Shown here: positions 34,845-48,099 of the stretch, one piece after another
How the letters are laid out: every line of letters starts with the position of its first letter
Numbering within the stretch: the first letter of the stretch is position 1
Origin: Otis tarda
Lineage: Eukaryota > Chordata > Aves > Otidiformes > Otididae
Direction: 5' to 3'
NCBI GenBank assembly: GCA_026413225.1
Contig: CM048554.1
Coordinates: forward strand, 76,438,463-76,502,462
Length of the DNA stretch: 64,000 nt
The notes under the pieces: model-generated
Seen by the model: the letters and a program-made list of their open reading frames with translations, nothing else
The model's database searches: none
What the model was told of the DNA's origin: nothing
Position numbers and translations under genes: made by a program

Positions 34845-37800
34845 CTGTGAAAAGAGAGCTATTTAATGCCATTAGCTCTTTAAAGGACTATGTAACAGCT
34901 TTCAAAATATGTCACTGGGCAGTCCCTGGCTCTGTTTATATAAAATCAGTTTTTGTGCACCAAAATAATAATTTAAAAAAAAAACCAACCCAAACGTACA
35001 TCCCCAGATGAACCCTGTATTTTAATGCAATTCCAAAATAATGCCTTTCGTAACACTATACATAGCTCTCCTCAAATACTCAAAATTGTCTAAGATTTTT
35101 CTCGGTGCTTTCTAATGACTTATGTTGATTTTTGTCCTTTTAAAAGCCAAGGATTATCAACATTTTATATTATCTATTTCATAGACTTTAGTGACTACCT
35201 CTCACTGCTCCCTCCAAGTTTTACAGCCTGTTTTCATTTGCAGGCTCCTTAGTGCTCTAACACCTATCTTTTTACACATGGCTTTATTATGTAATAAAGA
35301 CATGGTTCCCCACCTTTAGTGTTGAGATAACAAAAGGATATTTAACATGCAATATTCCTAGCATTCTCCCCATTACTAAGTGTATGTATTAAGTCCTGTT
35401 TCACCATTCCCTTTCTTTCCCACCCGTTCCCATTCTTTATTTTATCAGAAGCACGCTTGAAGACAGTTTACACCCTGTCAAATAGTGACTTTCCTTCATA
35501 CTCAAGACATGCGGAGTGAAACTTGCAGAAAGTGCCTTGTCTAATACAACCTAATAAGTGCCTGTCTAATACAACAGGAGAGCAGACCCTGAAAAGATCA
35601 GCCCGTACGCACTCGGGCTGATGACAAACAAGTAATTCAAGCCTTGTTTGGCTCTTTACATCGGGAATGCCACAACAACCAAGCATGGGCCATAGGTCCA
35701 TGCTTCATCCTTTTTCTGAAGGAAAAAGGTGGAAAAGGTACTAACACTAAAGAGGTCTTTAATAACTTTGAACTTACTGGTACTGTAAAAAACGTGTTTA
35801 TTAAGCTTTTTCATTGTATTATTTGCGCTTCTACTCATCTACCTGTCCTATATACACAGGAACAGCAAATGCTGTCGCACAAATGCTTCCCTCAAAAATA
35901 TACACTTTGGTCCATTTTAATAAGGGTCTCATTAAACTACACTTCAAAAATTGAAAGAGTTGCTCACTTCTGAAAGCTGTTACCAGGTTTTGCTACTCGT
36001 CGCAAGTGTAAACACCACACGGAGACAAAGAAGTTAAAAGCACATTTCAAATGACACGGCAGCTACCTAGTAAAGTAACGCCAAGAATTTCACTTGATAC
36101 AGTGTAAGAAGTTAAGAATATATAAAGCTTCAGTTGACAGAAAACCAGATCATTTGAAGGCTCAAATGATACAACAATTACGGTATCACTGGAGTTTAAG
36201 ATACAGGGCACACAACTGGAACGGACTTCCCACTTGGGCAGGGCTATTTACAGACACTAGTTCCCAAGAAAGTCACCCAAACGAGGTATCTAGTAACAGG
36301 AGGAAGAAATCCTAACCAAGACTGGAACCTGCCGATGAAGCACACCCCAGGAAAAGCCTTTCATACTGGGTGGGCGGGGAAGAAAGTTTTAACGAAGGAA
36401 TGAGTTTCCAGGAACAGGTTCTCCAGCACCATTTCAAAGGCCATGTAAAACAGAAAAATCAGCATCCATCCACAACGCCTCTTCATCTGAACCAAAGGTA
36501 GACGGAAATACTTCCTTCTTCCTCCAAGTTTTCATCATGGAGATGTCAACAGAAGCACCTTTTTGCCACGGCTCGCTTGACCTGAGGCCTCCCAGACACC
36601 ACTGCTTTTGGTGCAAACACCCTCGGGGCAATTCCACAGCTCAGGGCAGCCCCCCAAGGACCAGCATGGCCTCCCCAGCACCGGCATGGCTCCCCAGAAC
36701 TGCAAGAAGGGCGCTGACCAGGCTACCCTGGCACCATAGGCCTCTTCCAGAGAGCTCCCCATGGGGCCTCACCGCCATCCTGCCCACGCCAATGGGCCAC
36801 CCTGAGCCCAGGCCGCAAGCTCTCAGCGTTGGGTAGGCAGCTGTGGGCAGCCAGGCATGCCACCACCTCTGGCAAGAGGTCCCATCTGGTGACTCTGTCA
36901 CATTTATGGCCACAGAGGCCATTTATGGGCCTCCACACCTCTCTCCTAGAGGACCAGGAAACACCATGCAAGGACATCCAATTGACTCTTAACAGCTGGA
37001 CAGGCCGGTCAAGCATATCCGCCATTTCCAACAGCACAAGGGGCAGTGGCAGTGAAGGACACAAAGCAGGGAGCAGCAGAAATCTCAGGATATGGATGGG
37101 AAAGTCCTGTGGCCACAGGAAGGGGCAGGGCCCAGACAGGAGAGGAGATGGGCTCAGCATGGCATGGTGCACCAGCATGGTATTCCACAAAATAAGAAAC
37201 AAGCAAGACTTACCAATTTTCCCATTGCTTCTCAACTTCTACACGATGGTGATGAAAAAGCCTAGCAAAAAAGGTCCATAAAAATACACGTATGTGCAAG
37301 CAACAAGCTTCCTACCGCTGCTGTGAACAAGGGAAGGCAACTTCAGAAAGTCCAGAGGAAGAAGGTGGGTTTTGCCCACACCATCTAACCATTTGACAGT
37401 CAGCATAAGTGGAGACTTGCTTTTCCAATGTCCTCCAGTGGAACATGGCTGCCTCGCATGCCTGCAGCTGCTACGCACCAATTAGTTTCCTTATTGCTTT
37501 CACATAAACAAGTTTTGCTGTTTCCAAGGAGATGGGCCTGTGGACAGTTGTAAGGAGGGCAGTGATCCGAAGCAAATAATGAATAAGAGAGGGAGGGAAT
37601 AAAGCACCAGAGAATCGGAGAGTTTGTGGCCAAGCTCAGTAACACAAAGGTAGGAGGACACAGGGGACACCTATTTGTGAGAAAGGGAAGTAAAAACCCT
37701 TTAGTGCTGCAAGTGAAGCCAGAGGAAAGTGAAAGAGAAGAGGCCAGCTCACCAGCCTAGCAATAGCGATTCGGCGAATCCATGTGGGCTTCAGCATGAA

Positions 37801-40800
37801 AGCCCACAATTTTGCCAGCATAGTAGTGGGTAACACACACCCTGCAGCTGGAGCGGGGAGCTCCCCAACCTACTCCTAAGAGCACAGGCTCAGCAAGGAG
37901 TGTGAAGGACTACAACACCCCATGACTAAGACACCTGTGTTTACAGAACCCCTGCTGCGGACCAGGGATGACTTGCTTTGCCACAGCTTTCTCAGGCTGT
38001 GTGGAGGTTGCTAAGTGCTTGGAGGCTCTGTCAGTGTAATCACTCCAGTAGAGGTGCTCTGGTGTAGAGGAGTCCTTTCATATCTTAGCAGGTAAATACA
38101 TTTTAGAACAACCATGCTGCACAGGAGTAATGTCTACAACCCTGCAGACCTCAGGCAAGGATGTGGGCCAGGAAAAGGACCAAGTCACTTTATACCAGCG
38201 AAACATCACCAAACATCCTGACCTCTTTCAGCCCACTAGGACAAGAAAACTCTCAGGAAATAATTAAACAGCTTGACGTATGTTTGGACGTCAACTGTCC
38301 TACCATCAACTTTTTTCCTTGCAAGTATTTAAGTTTCTATAAAACCATCACAGATGGGTTTGCTTTTTAAAAAGTGTTACACAGTCCACATCCATTGCAA
38401 GCTTAACCTACCACTCTTTTACTTCATGCTACCATGGACCCTGGTACACAGCCCTAGAGAGGCGTTTTAAAGCAGATACTGCTTCCCAAATGGCATGTTT
38501 GTACTCATGTAACTTCATGATGCTTAGGGGGTTTTAGCCCTTGAACAACACTTAAAGCAGCCAAAACACCATTGTTTAGACAAGCCCTTTGCTGAGGAAA
38601 TTAGTGCACTCCTTCAAGTCTGGGGAACAGCCAAGGGAGAAGTATGCCTATTAAACAGAGGCTGACAAAATACCCAGGTTACAGGCAGAGGGGCGGGGAA
38701 GGGAGGAAGAAATGCCCCACTCCCACCCCAGCTGCCTGCACCATCAGGCAGGGAGGGGTGAGGGGGAAGCACTGGCATCGTGCAGGTTGCATCTGGACTC
38801 ACTGCCAGCCCTTTGGGTTTTTTAACCAAAACAGACCTAGCCTGTACTGGCGGATGCAGTGGTGATGCTCAGAAGCCCTGTGCTATTTTACACAGAAAAA
38901 ACCACACAGGAGCCAGTTCATACATACCCTGCATCAAGCATGGGGCAATTTAGTGCTGCCCATTAACCATCAGCCTGGCCAAGCTACCTGTGTTGTCTGA
39001 GCTAGCAGGCTTCTGTAGTGCAGTGCTACACGGTTGCAACCCTGTGCACGGGTGCCAGGCGCAGTCCTGGGACAGGACTGCACTAATGCAACCACACTGC
39101 CTACCTCCTTCCTACCTTGCTGCAGCTGGTGTGCTGCCCCCTGGGGCGTGAGGATGAGCAGAGCTGGTCCCTTCAAGTGGGACCACTTAGGTCTGTTGGC
39201 TCACCGTCACAGCTGGGCTGGGAGTGAGCTTGCACAAAGGCTGTTGGGGAGCAATCCTGTCATCAGGTCCCTAACTATATGTGGGGCTTTCGTACCTCAG
39301 AGGACAGCAAGCAAGTTGGAGTTTGATACCTTAAGACAAACAGTGGATTTCCCATTTCATCATGATCACGTGAGTACTAAGGTGATTTACCTTTACACTG
39401 TTTGTATTTATTTTTGCTGCATGTGGCCTGTATTAAGTGCCAGAGCACTGGATCGGATTGCCGTATAAATCAATTGACATTTTAGTTCCTGCTGTCTAGC
39501 ACAGGTAAGCATGCCAAGAGTGGAGAGTTACTGAACACCACTGAAATCCTGAATGTTACAGAAAGACCAGTTAAGACTTCCTCATCCTCCTCCCCTGCTT
39601 TCTGTTTCTCTCCTCCATTGCTAGCTACATCATTTAAAAAGTTAAAAAAAAATATTCTGAAGATAAAAGTCCAAAAATGTTTTGCCACGTATACAATTAT
39701 GTTCCATACTATAAAGCAGAATATGGAAAAACTTTTTCCACATGTGAAGTATAGCAGATTCAGGGAACAATGCTGGCTTAACAGTTTCCCAAAAGATACA
39801 CACTAAAGGAATAATGTGATCATGTAAGGGATACTTCCACTAAATTCTCCAATGTTTGTTATCTCACAGAGATCCTGGTTCACTCAAATCGCAGTGAGGA
39901 TAACCTTTTAGAACCAAAGAAAGAGGTGCTGTCAGAGCACCTTCAAAGAGGAACAAGAAAAACAGATCAAAGCATTTTTCAGAAAGAAATACAGATGTCT
40001 ATCTTCCGACCTGACCTACTGGGCATGCACAATTTATAGTGGGGTTTTTTTGGTAACTGAAAACAAAGTCTCAGATGAATCAAGGAATGATTCACTGTTT
40101 ATCTGACATAAGAGAAATTTTAAAGAATTGCCCCAACACAGACTATACCAAGAAACTCTCAGAACGCTGGCTGCCGCCTTGTCTGTTTGAGCCAAGCCTT
40201 GCCGGCGAAAGGTTATGTGAGAGGCCATTTTCATCACACAATTCAAATTGGTCTATTTTTTCCCCCCTTTCACTTTCCTTCAAGAACCAGGGGAAAAAAG
40301 CTTGGTCAGCTGTACTAGCTGTGCTGCAATGCTCTTTCAGCCTTAGTCCTGACAGACAAAGAACAGCCCTTCCACTGACAAAAGAAATAAATAATGCTGT
40401 AGGCAAACGGCATTGTTGTTTTGGGAACACCCAGTCTCTAGCATCCTGACACAACTGCTTTAATCAGCCTGAAACATATGACCTTGCTAAGGACATATCT
40501 AAGTAATTGGTACTCGTGTGCCTACTTTAATCTAAGTGGGTTAGAAATGAAGCGGTGACAGCTGCATAACTCATAGGAAGTGAACCCTCATTGAATCAAT
40601 AAGGCATTTCAACACGTTTTTAAGTTCTGTTGAGTCCCACTTTATAAGAATTTAGAGTAACTGACTAAAATTTATTAGAGCAATTAAGAAACTTATTTTT
40701 TTTAAAAAACTGACACAGGCAAATCCATGGGAGTTAGCTTGTCATACAAACCGCGAGATACAAAACTGACAGTCTCAGGATTGGATACACAAAGGTTAAG

Positions 40801-40816
40801 TGGCCAGTTTCTTTTT

Positions 40817-40866
40817 TGATGAAGCAAAACCTATTCACTCCTGATGAAGCAAAACCTATTCACTCC
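40817..40866. repeat. Perfect 25-bp tandem duplication
   Basis: Two identical copies of a unit beginning TGATGAAGCAAAACCTATTC. Exact identity implies a recent duplication or an assembly duplicate. Confidence 0.95.
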
Positions 40867-43800
40867 TGAATTTCAAGTCTTATGCAGAACTTGTGTAACT
40901 TTCATACAATCTTTGGTTTTTTGGTCTTGGAAGAAAAGGAAAAGAAATTACATTCTATGTTTTCTCATGACACTGTATCTGCTGTGCAGTATGGTAAACC
41001 CTGGTATTTTATTGAAAAAAACCCCAGCTCCTAAGCCTTTTATTTCATTGTGTCAGACCTCCTAAACATTCATATTGCTATTTCTCTGGTTGCTGTTTGC
41101 TAGTGATAAGAGAGAGAGATCTGAAAAGAGGAAGAAAGAAAATTGGATGCGTTAGACAAGCACTTTGGGAACAAGGAAAAGAAATAACCAGGTGGGGAAA
41201 AAACAGAGACTTTTTAAAGAAAATTTTTTCAGGAATGGGTTTAGGAATGGTTCCTGACAATGTATCAAGCAAACCTGGGTCATAATGTCATTAGAGTTTT
41301 GGTTTTCTTCCATGAGCACAGCAGATTCAATTCCCCATTAAATTTGGCCTTCGTTCATAAGTGCATAAAATAATATTCAATACTTTGTGGGGAAATTGAG
41401 TTGGTGCAAGCTCTTTGACCTGTATCAGCAGATGATAACTGAACTTAGCATTCAGAAGAGCAAGACTGCAAATTCCTATCTAGTAACAACTGCTATGTTA
41501 GCCTGAAAGCATCTGGCCTGGAATATAATGTTATCAAAATAATTACATTTCTAAGTCTTTAATCAGTCCAAAGTAATTAAATATAACCTTTTTGTAATAA
41601 GCATCAAACACAAAATCAGATACTATAAATGGTCACTAATATACTTCCTCACTTTCTTTGTAGTTCTGTTCATCTTATCTTCTCCTTTCATCCACCCTCA
41701 TGTTATATAGCTGCTTTTTCTCCCTCATCTCCTCTCTTTGCCTTGTATTTACATCATTCTATAGCTCTGTTCCTTGCTCTTCTCCCTTCAGTCTTCTTTT
41801 TCTCTCGCTCCCTCTTCTAGCATAAAAAGTTAGGGTTTTTTATAAAGTAAAAAGAGCCTCTTTTTTCCCCCCACATGAGAATAACTATAAAATTTCTTCC
41901 CTTCATGTTTAGGATCCAGTTCCAACAGATGCTGTTTGTTCTTAGTACACTGACTGATGTGGAAATTCAAGGTGCTCTGCTCAGTACTCTACATGAAGAA
42001 TGTAAAAATTTACTTTTTCTCCTCACCATTATTTTCTGCTGATGATGTCATCACACTGTCTTCCCTATGTAGTTTACTTAGCTTGGTAACTTCTCTTCAC
42101 CCTCAAAAATCTGCTTTTGCTCATTAGATTGGAAGCAGCTCTCATAGCTTTCTAAAGAGCAAATCAGAGCACGTGTGTCCCGAGAGATGGGAAGGCAGGA
42201 GGAAACTACTGGCTCTGGCTATTGACCCTTGATTAAAAAGAGGAAGACTTTGCTTTTGTGGAAAGGGAAGATTTTCAAGGGCAACTGTCTCCGGTATAGA
42301 AGACACTGTATCTGTGCACAGGCAGAATAATTAGAGATTAGAAGGGCAAATGCAAAAAGAAAAAGACATATTAGGGTAGGGTGGGGCAAATGTAAGAGTG
42401 GGTTGACATGACAATCACAGTGAAGAAATAGAACAAGGTAGGGGATAGTTATTGCAGGTACTGACTCATTCACAGTAAACACTTTTACTGCATGGTAATT
42501 TTCACACTTTATGTCTCAAATATTTAATGGGATCATTGAAAGATGGTTCCGATCATTGCAACTTGCCCTCTAGGCAGATGAAACCCACAGATTGTGTCCC
42601 CACCTTCGCCTTGGAATTTATTTTCAAAGTAAACGTCTGTTTTTACCAATACTTTCTCAGGGAAAGTGTCAGTCTCTTCATCCAACATCCTTTAACCTAG
42701 CTTAGAGATGGAGTAGGAGGTAGATTTTTAGCCAGATAACTAGAAGACCGTGACATGGATGAGCAGAGAAACACAAAGAGGGTAATTGTTCATAGGATTT
42801 GTCTCCTTTTACCTGCTACCATCCCTACTTTTTTTTTCCACATATTCCTGTGCTGCTGCTAACTAGGCACCTGGCAGGGAACAAGAACTCCATTCTGCAC
42901 TTGTACATCAGGCAACCGAAGATAACGAACAAAAAACACCCCCAAAACCTAATAAGGGAAAGGTAAGTTTCATTCTCAAAGTCATCTTTTGTCAGCAACA
43001 GTTATCTTTACAGATGCAGAAAAACTGCAAGCAGATCTGACTTAGAACACCTCCTCGATCTTATTTTGGAGATCTATTTTCTTGAAGAATAATTTTAAAT
43101 AATATCATCTGTTTACATGACTCAGAATATTCATAGCAACTCCAACACATCTACATTGTGCATCCTGAACAGACACAATATCCTAAGAATTAATGGTACA
43201 TAATATAGTATAATGAGTACTCAAAAATGCAAAAATTGTCTATCCCTACTTCTGGCCTGAGTTGTCTGGAAAAACTTAAAACATTCAAAGCCATGCCACA
43301 GAATACTTGTTTCATACAGTCGGGATACCTAAACTTGCATGACCTCAGAGATGTAGGAAAAATCTGAGTAAGATGCTGCAAAATTCGGCACAACGTTGCA
43401 TATATAAAATTAACTTCAGTTGATTATAAATTGTTTATGAGAAATTTCTCTCCTATTAACTGGACACACAGGTTCTGACTGCAAGGTAATTTAGTGGATC
43501 CCCAGGGACTTGACTTAAATTCTTGTTATTCTGTGTGACCTTAATAATCACAGAGGGATGGGACTGATAAGGGACTGATGTTTCAGGATACCGTGCCTTC
43601 CAGCCGCAGGGCTGAATCCCAAGTTTGGTAATGATAGGCTTACATTCCCTGCATGTAAAAGAAATGCAGGTATATAAATGCAAGTCCTGCTAAAACAAGC
43701 AGCATGCTTAGTCAGGAGCTAACAAAAGCTGTGTGTGGGGAAGCTCTGTGAACATAGATGTGTGCGAAGTCCCACCCTGGTGCTTGGCACCTTTGTCCTC

Positions 43801-44107
43801 TTGGGGCTCAGAATTTGGAGTCCTCTTCTAGCAGTCAGTGCCAAAATCTGTTCTTTAAAACAATGAATAAAGAGTCCCTGTAGCTTCTCTGGTCTGTGAC
43901 TTCATTTCATATGGCTGCTGGCCACAGTATTTTTCTTTGTGTTATCACTGGAAAACACCAAGGTCTGTGTTAACAGACAGCCTGCCAAAGGTGTTTAAAA
44001 GGCCTATTGGGCTGCCAGCAGATAAAAAAATTCCCAACAAGCAATGCTCATTTTCTTTTAAAATGTAGCTGGAGGAAGTAGTGTCCATCTTCTCAATGCT
44101 TTTACCC

Positions 44108-44165
44108 AGTGGTTAGAGCATTGGCCGGGAAGTGGGAGTTCCTGTGGAGCATTCATGCCGCATCT
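44108..44165 (+). mobile_element. tRNA-like SINE head (plus orientation)
   Basis: CCCAGTGGTTAGAGCATTGG followed by CCGGGAAGTGGGAGTTCC resembles the tRNA-like module (A box TGGTTAGAGCA) of sauropsid tRNA-derived SINEs. It is degraded; the B box is weak. A mirror-image module lies about 500 bp away. Confidence 0.4.
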
Positions 44166-44619
44166 TTGACCACCATGCTAGACTGGCAGGAGGAAGAGCA
44201 GGAAGGAAACAGGGTGTCACCACCTTTTCGTTTGAAGTTATGACCCTGTTCAGAAAGGCACACAACAGTCTAGGACAAGGAGAAGGCAGCTGAGGCAAAA
44301 GGCAAGAGTAAAACGAGGATGTGTCTCTCTCATCTAGTTTAATTGTAGGAAGAGAGTCCTGGGTTTTATGTATGCATTTTTGTAGTAAATAGTCCCTGGA
44401 TAAAACACAGCACTGGCTTGGGAATAGCTACCAGAAACCAGGAGTAAGTGCCTACAGTTCCCTATGTCTCCTTCCTTCTAGCTCACACCAATGCAACATT
44501 TGCCATCCTTTCCGACAGGGACACAACTTCAACAGGTGAGGTGAAGAATGCTTCCCTTCCACTCTGCAGTCCTTCCAAGCACCTGGGACACTCTCCTGGG
44601 AGGAACAAGATGTTGACTT

Positions 44620-44680
44620 AAATCCCTTTGAGCTAAAAGCCAGTTCTCTCACCACTGGGTTACTGCACTGAAGATGAGCA
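44620..44680 (-). mobile_element. tRNA-like SINE module (minus orientation)
   Basis: Read on minus: AACCCAGTGGTGAGAGAACT, then GGGATTTAAGTC, i.e. A-box-like TGGTGAGAGAAC and a B-box-like segment. Together with the plus-strand head at 44.1 kb it forms an inverted pair around about 0.55 kb. Confidence 0.4.
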
Positions 44681-45404
44681 CTCTACCAAATGTGGCCAGG
44701 CACTGAAGCCAGCTGTGGCTATAACAGAAGACCCTGACTTGTTTGGCTTGGAGAAGTTCCTCTCAGCTGGACCTCTCTTTGAGCTGCCCTACTTACTTCC
44801 GAGACCACAACTGGGCACAAAGGGGAGAGAGGTGCCAGATGCCCAGCTCGGGGCAATTCTGGATATTTCTATCCTGAAACAGACTAATAGATTTCAAGTG
44901 GCTGCTCAGTGGAGTTTTTCAGATCTGACTGTTTAGTTTACCCATGTGCTTTTCCAGGGTCTAGCCCTTAGTCCTTCAAGCTACATTTAGACAGTTAAAT
45001 GGAGTATAGTTGGAGAACTGGCAAAATACAACAGGACTTACTGGCCTGTAGTTCTGGTATGTCATAGCCCAGCTTTTCTCAAAGCAACCCATGCTTCACC
45101 ATAAAACCATTCCACGGCCTTTCTGCCAGAAAGATCTGGTCTCCTAAGATGAAGCTGGTGGCTAACCCATCCCTGCTGCATTTGTGACCTCTAAGGAGGC
45201 AGGATGCAAGTTTGGTGCAATTGTACACACGCAACACACAGTAGGCCAGAACGCATGGTAAATGTATACACTCAGAAGTAAAACAAGGCCATATTTTCTC
45301 CCACATCTTACACTGTAGCTTGCTCAGTCATTGAGGCCAGTCTGTTTGGATGATACATGAGTCTTGGCTTGACACCAAGCTTGGGCCTGGATTCAAAGAC
45401 AGTA

Positions 45405-45500
45405 GAGGAGTTAGCCTCCAGCTTTCTGGTGTCTCTCTGCAAAACAGGAGTCACAGAGTTTTGCTTCCTCAGAGGGCTGCTGTGATGAAAACCACACTAA
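45405..45500 (+). mobile_element. MIR-like SINE fragment
   Basis: TCTCTCTGCAAAACAGGAGT and later CTTCCTCAGAGGGCTGCTGT followed by GATGAAA resemble the 3' half of MIR-type SINEs (TCTGTAAAATGGGG... CCTCACAGGGCTGTTGTGA). It is diverged and the 5' part is not recognisable. Confidence 0.45.
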
Positions 45501-46690
45501 ATATTGTGGAGTAACCACTTATTGCAGCAACCTGCCAAAACCCAGATCTAAAAGGGGAAGGTGAGCTTTTAGAAGAAGCAATCCCATCCTAGATATTTAC
45601 TAGTTGGAATGATATAAGCCTCAGCAAAACCAGGTGTAAATAAAAGCAGTTCCTTCTAAGTTGCACAAGTTTTACTATGTTATTACTAGTTCTCCAATAA
45701 TTGACTAAGTGTATTCTGCAGAAACTGGAAAACACTTCTAAAAGTAAATATAATATAATTTAGCTCTTATATCATAGAAAGGACATGAATACAACTACTA
45801 TATATTGTATTTTAAAAAAATCATTCTGCTGTTGGATATCATTTGCATATGGCTATAGAAGTCCTTACTTATCTACTTAAAAAAAGAGGGAAGTTGATAA
45901 ATCATCAAGGAAGGAAATACTGAGGTTTAAAACAGCCACAAATTTGTTTTTCTTCAGCTTATCATTTTAAAAACTCAAATGCCGTAATTCTGGATGAGTT
46001 GCCAGATTGTTTCCTTCATAATTCTGCCTTTCTCCTATCCATTCATTAGGGATCAAAAACAAGCATATTAACTTCAGTCAGTGAACACGCAAATCAGACA
46101 AACACATTCCCCTATCTTCAGGCTCTGATTAATTCCGCTGGTAGCCTTTGACCTTGATTTCCACAATGTCTTGCAGTACATACAGAAGCTTGACCCGGTA
46201 TCGGAAAACTGCAGAGATTTGGTTTGGAAAAAATAAAGGCACCTTCATCTCCATTACCAAAGTGCTACATTAAAATCTATAAAACAAAGGGCTGAAATCT
46301 GAAGTTTAGGCCTTGGAGCCAGTTTCACAATCTGTTTCCTGTAGCCAGAGTTCATTTGCAGCCAGTGGAAAAAACAACTTCTAAAAGATAAAAGGCAGTG
46401 CTGTGACTTTCAATCAATCTTAGCATTCGGTGTGGGAACACAGCTGTACTGAAGTCTAACGCCAATGCGTCAGTTCTGATTCTGGTTCACCTTATGATCT
46501 TGCAGCCATTGCCAGAGACACCCAGCAAACACAAACTTATCATGGGAAAAATAAGATCTATCCAACCTCCAAAGATCAAAATTTAGATAGAAATAAAGCA
46601 AGCATATGTGACATGCCTATTCACAGGAAAACTGGGAGACCATAACGACTGACGACAGAAGGGGATGGGAAGCTGAAGTGGTAGCTAATG

Positions 46691-46723
46691 TAAAAAAAAA
46701 AAAAAAAGAAAAAAAAAAAAAAC
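46691..46723. repeat. A-rich tract
   Basis: About 33 bases of A with one or two G. No retrocopied gene is visible upstream of it. Confidence 0.85.
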
Positions 46724-47460
46724 ATAAAAGGCATTGGCAGAATTCTTTTCTTTGAACCCATCAGTTATGATGGGTGGAGGCCTTAAGTGCTTAGAGAAGT
46801 CAAGACTCACATTTATTACAGGTAGTGATGATTTCAGTAGATATATTGTTCACACGGGTGCCAAAGGCCTAGAGGAAGCAGCTGCACGAAGCAGTCCAGG
46901 CCTGTCCACATTGCCGAACAATGGCAACGCCGACTCCTTGGAGAAGGGATTTCATGGGAAAAAGAGATTGGCCTTCCTTGAAAGGTACAGGTAACGATAG
47001 AATGACATTTATTTTGCAACCTTTAGAGAAAGTGTGCTAGAAAACAAAGGAATGTCAGATGAAGAAACAAGAGTCTTTACAAATAAAAGAGCTGTTGATG
47101 GCTGGTGTTGGTGAGCCAGCCCAATTTCTGTTCCTGGGCTCAGACGCAGTTTGTGTGTCTTTCTGTGGTATACAAGTAGCTTCTTCTGCATTTAACTTCA
47201 GTTTTGAGAGTGGGAAACGCGTACATGAGAAACATAAAATAATTATTCAAGACCCTATAGGCCCAATGTCCTGTTTCTGATTTATTTGCAAACATTCTTC
47301 TGCCTTTTCGTATACTCCAAATTGTAGTTTTATAATTGCTTAAGGAACAGCTGCAAACGGGTAGTTCTGCCCTTACTTTCCTCTCCTTTTCTCTGCCAAG
47401 AGGTGAATTGGATCAAGGAACTGGCATGGCTGAAAACTGACTTTATCAAAAAGGCACCTT

Positions 47461-47486
47461 AATTTTTTTTTTTTTTTTTTTTTTTG
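47461..47486. repeat. Poly-T tract
   Basis: About 25 T bases followed by GTTTCCCCTGCAGG. It lies between the CR1 at 47.55 kb and the rest of the CEP57L1 intron. Confidence 0.9.
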
Positions 47487-47551
47487 TTTCCCCTGCAGGA
47501 AAAGCAAGGGAAACAGCAATACCAGCCCATTTGGTGGCAGATTACACTTAA

Positions 47552-47868
47552 TCACAGAATGGCTGAGGTTGGCAGGCATCTCTGGAAGTCATCTGGTCCA
47601 GCTCCTTGCTCAAGCAGGGCCAGCTGAAGCCAGTTGCCCAGGACCACGATCAGATGGCTTTGGAAGATCTCCAAACACGGAGACTCCACAACCTCTCCGG
47701 GCAACCTGTGCCAGGGCTTGGTCACCCTGACAGTGAAAAAGTTTCCTGACGTTCAGAGGGAGCCTCCTGTGCTTCAGTTTGTGCCCGTCGCCTGCGGTCC
47801 AGGCACTGGGCACCACTGAGAAGAGCCTGGCTCTCTCCTCTCTCCGCCCTCCCTTCAGGTGTTTGTGG
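47552..47868 (-). mobile_element. CR1 LINE fragment next to the promoter
   Basis: On plus it reads ATCACAGAATGGCTGAGGTT, then CATCTGGTCCAGCTCC and GGGCAACCTGTGCCAGGGCT, the antisense form of a CR1 3' region. It ends about 70 bp from the CpG island and 88 bp from the predicted CEP57L1 donor, and is in the sense orientation for CEP57L1. Confidence 0.9.
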
Positions 47869-47984
47869 TGGAACACACACAAAAAGAAAAAAAAACCAAA
47901 CAGCCAACATTATGAGATAAACCTCTCCAGAACAGCGGCCCGCGCTCTCCCTTACCCTTCCGCCGCGGCGTCCGGCGGCAGCTA

Positions 47985-47996
47985 CGCGCAAGCGCC
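47985..47996. promoter_or_regulatory. NRF1-like site
   Basis: CGCGCAAGCGCC differs at one central base and one end base from the palindromic NRF1 consensus YGCGCAYGCGCR. It sits 29 bp from the predicted CEP57L1 donor, within the CpG island. NRF1 sites are common in bidirectional CpG promoters. Binding is inferred. Confidence 0.4.
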
Positions 47997-48028
47997 CCGC
48001 AGCTTCACCCCGTCCCGCCCCGGGCGCT

Positions 48029-48048
48029 GCCTGCCGGGATAGGTAGTT
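48029..48048 (-). promoter_or_regulatory. ZNF143/THAP11 (SBS-type) motif, minus orientation
   Basis: Read on the minus strand this is AACTACCTATCCCGGCAGGC, a close match to the SBS consensus ACTACAnnTCCCAGCATGC: ACTAC, TCCC, GCA and the final GC are kept. SBS motifs recruit ZNF143 at promoters. It points toward CEP57L1. Confidence 0.6.
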
Positions 48049-48081
48049 CTCCCCCGCGGACGCGGGGCCGCCCTCCGGCCG

Positions 48082-48099
48082 GACTACACATCCCAGCAA
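48082..48099 (+). promoter_or_regulatory. ZNF143/THAP11 (SBS-type) motif, plus orientation
   Basis: GACTACACATCCCAGCAA matches the SBS core ACTACAnnTCCCAGCA exactly at all fixed positions. It lies 34 bp from the opposite-facing copy, with the ACTAC ends facing each other, and points toward SESN1. Confidence 0.7.

Larger units (their letters stand above)
34845..47955 (-). other. CEP57L1 5' intron (about 13 kb)
   Basis: This is the span between the predicted non-coding exon and the first coding exon. I find no convincing coding exon on either strand. It contains a moderately GC-rich, unassigned stretch at about 36.5-37.2 kb, a 25-bp tandem duplication at 40.8 kb, a pyrimidine-rich tract at about 41.65-41.83 kb, tRNA-like SINE remnants at 44.1-44.7 kb, an MIR-like fragment at 45.4 kb, an A-rich tract at 46.69 kb, a run of about 25 T at 47.46 kb and a CR1 fragment at 47.55 kb. 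Confidence 0.6.

Noticed and set aside
36434-37235. GC-rich region with overlapping ORFs and a consensus minus-strand donor at 37214
   Set aside because: No acceptor-bounded exon and no recognisable protein; at most an untested alternative 5' exon of CEP57L1.
46400-46735. A-rich tract as the tail of a processed pseudogene
   Set aside because: The upstream sequence shows no gene-like frame and no flanking duplication was found.
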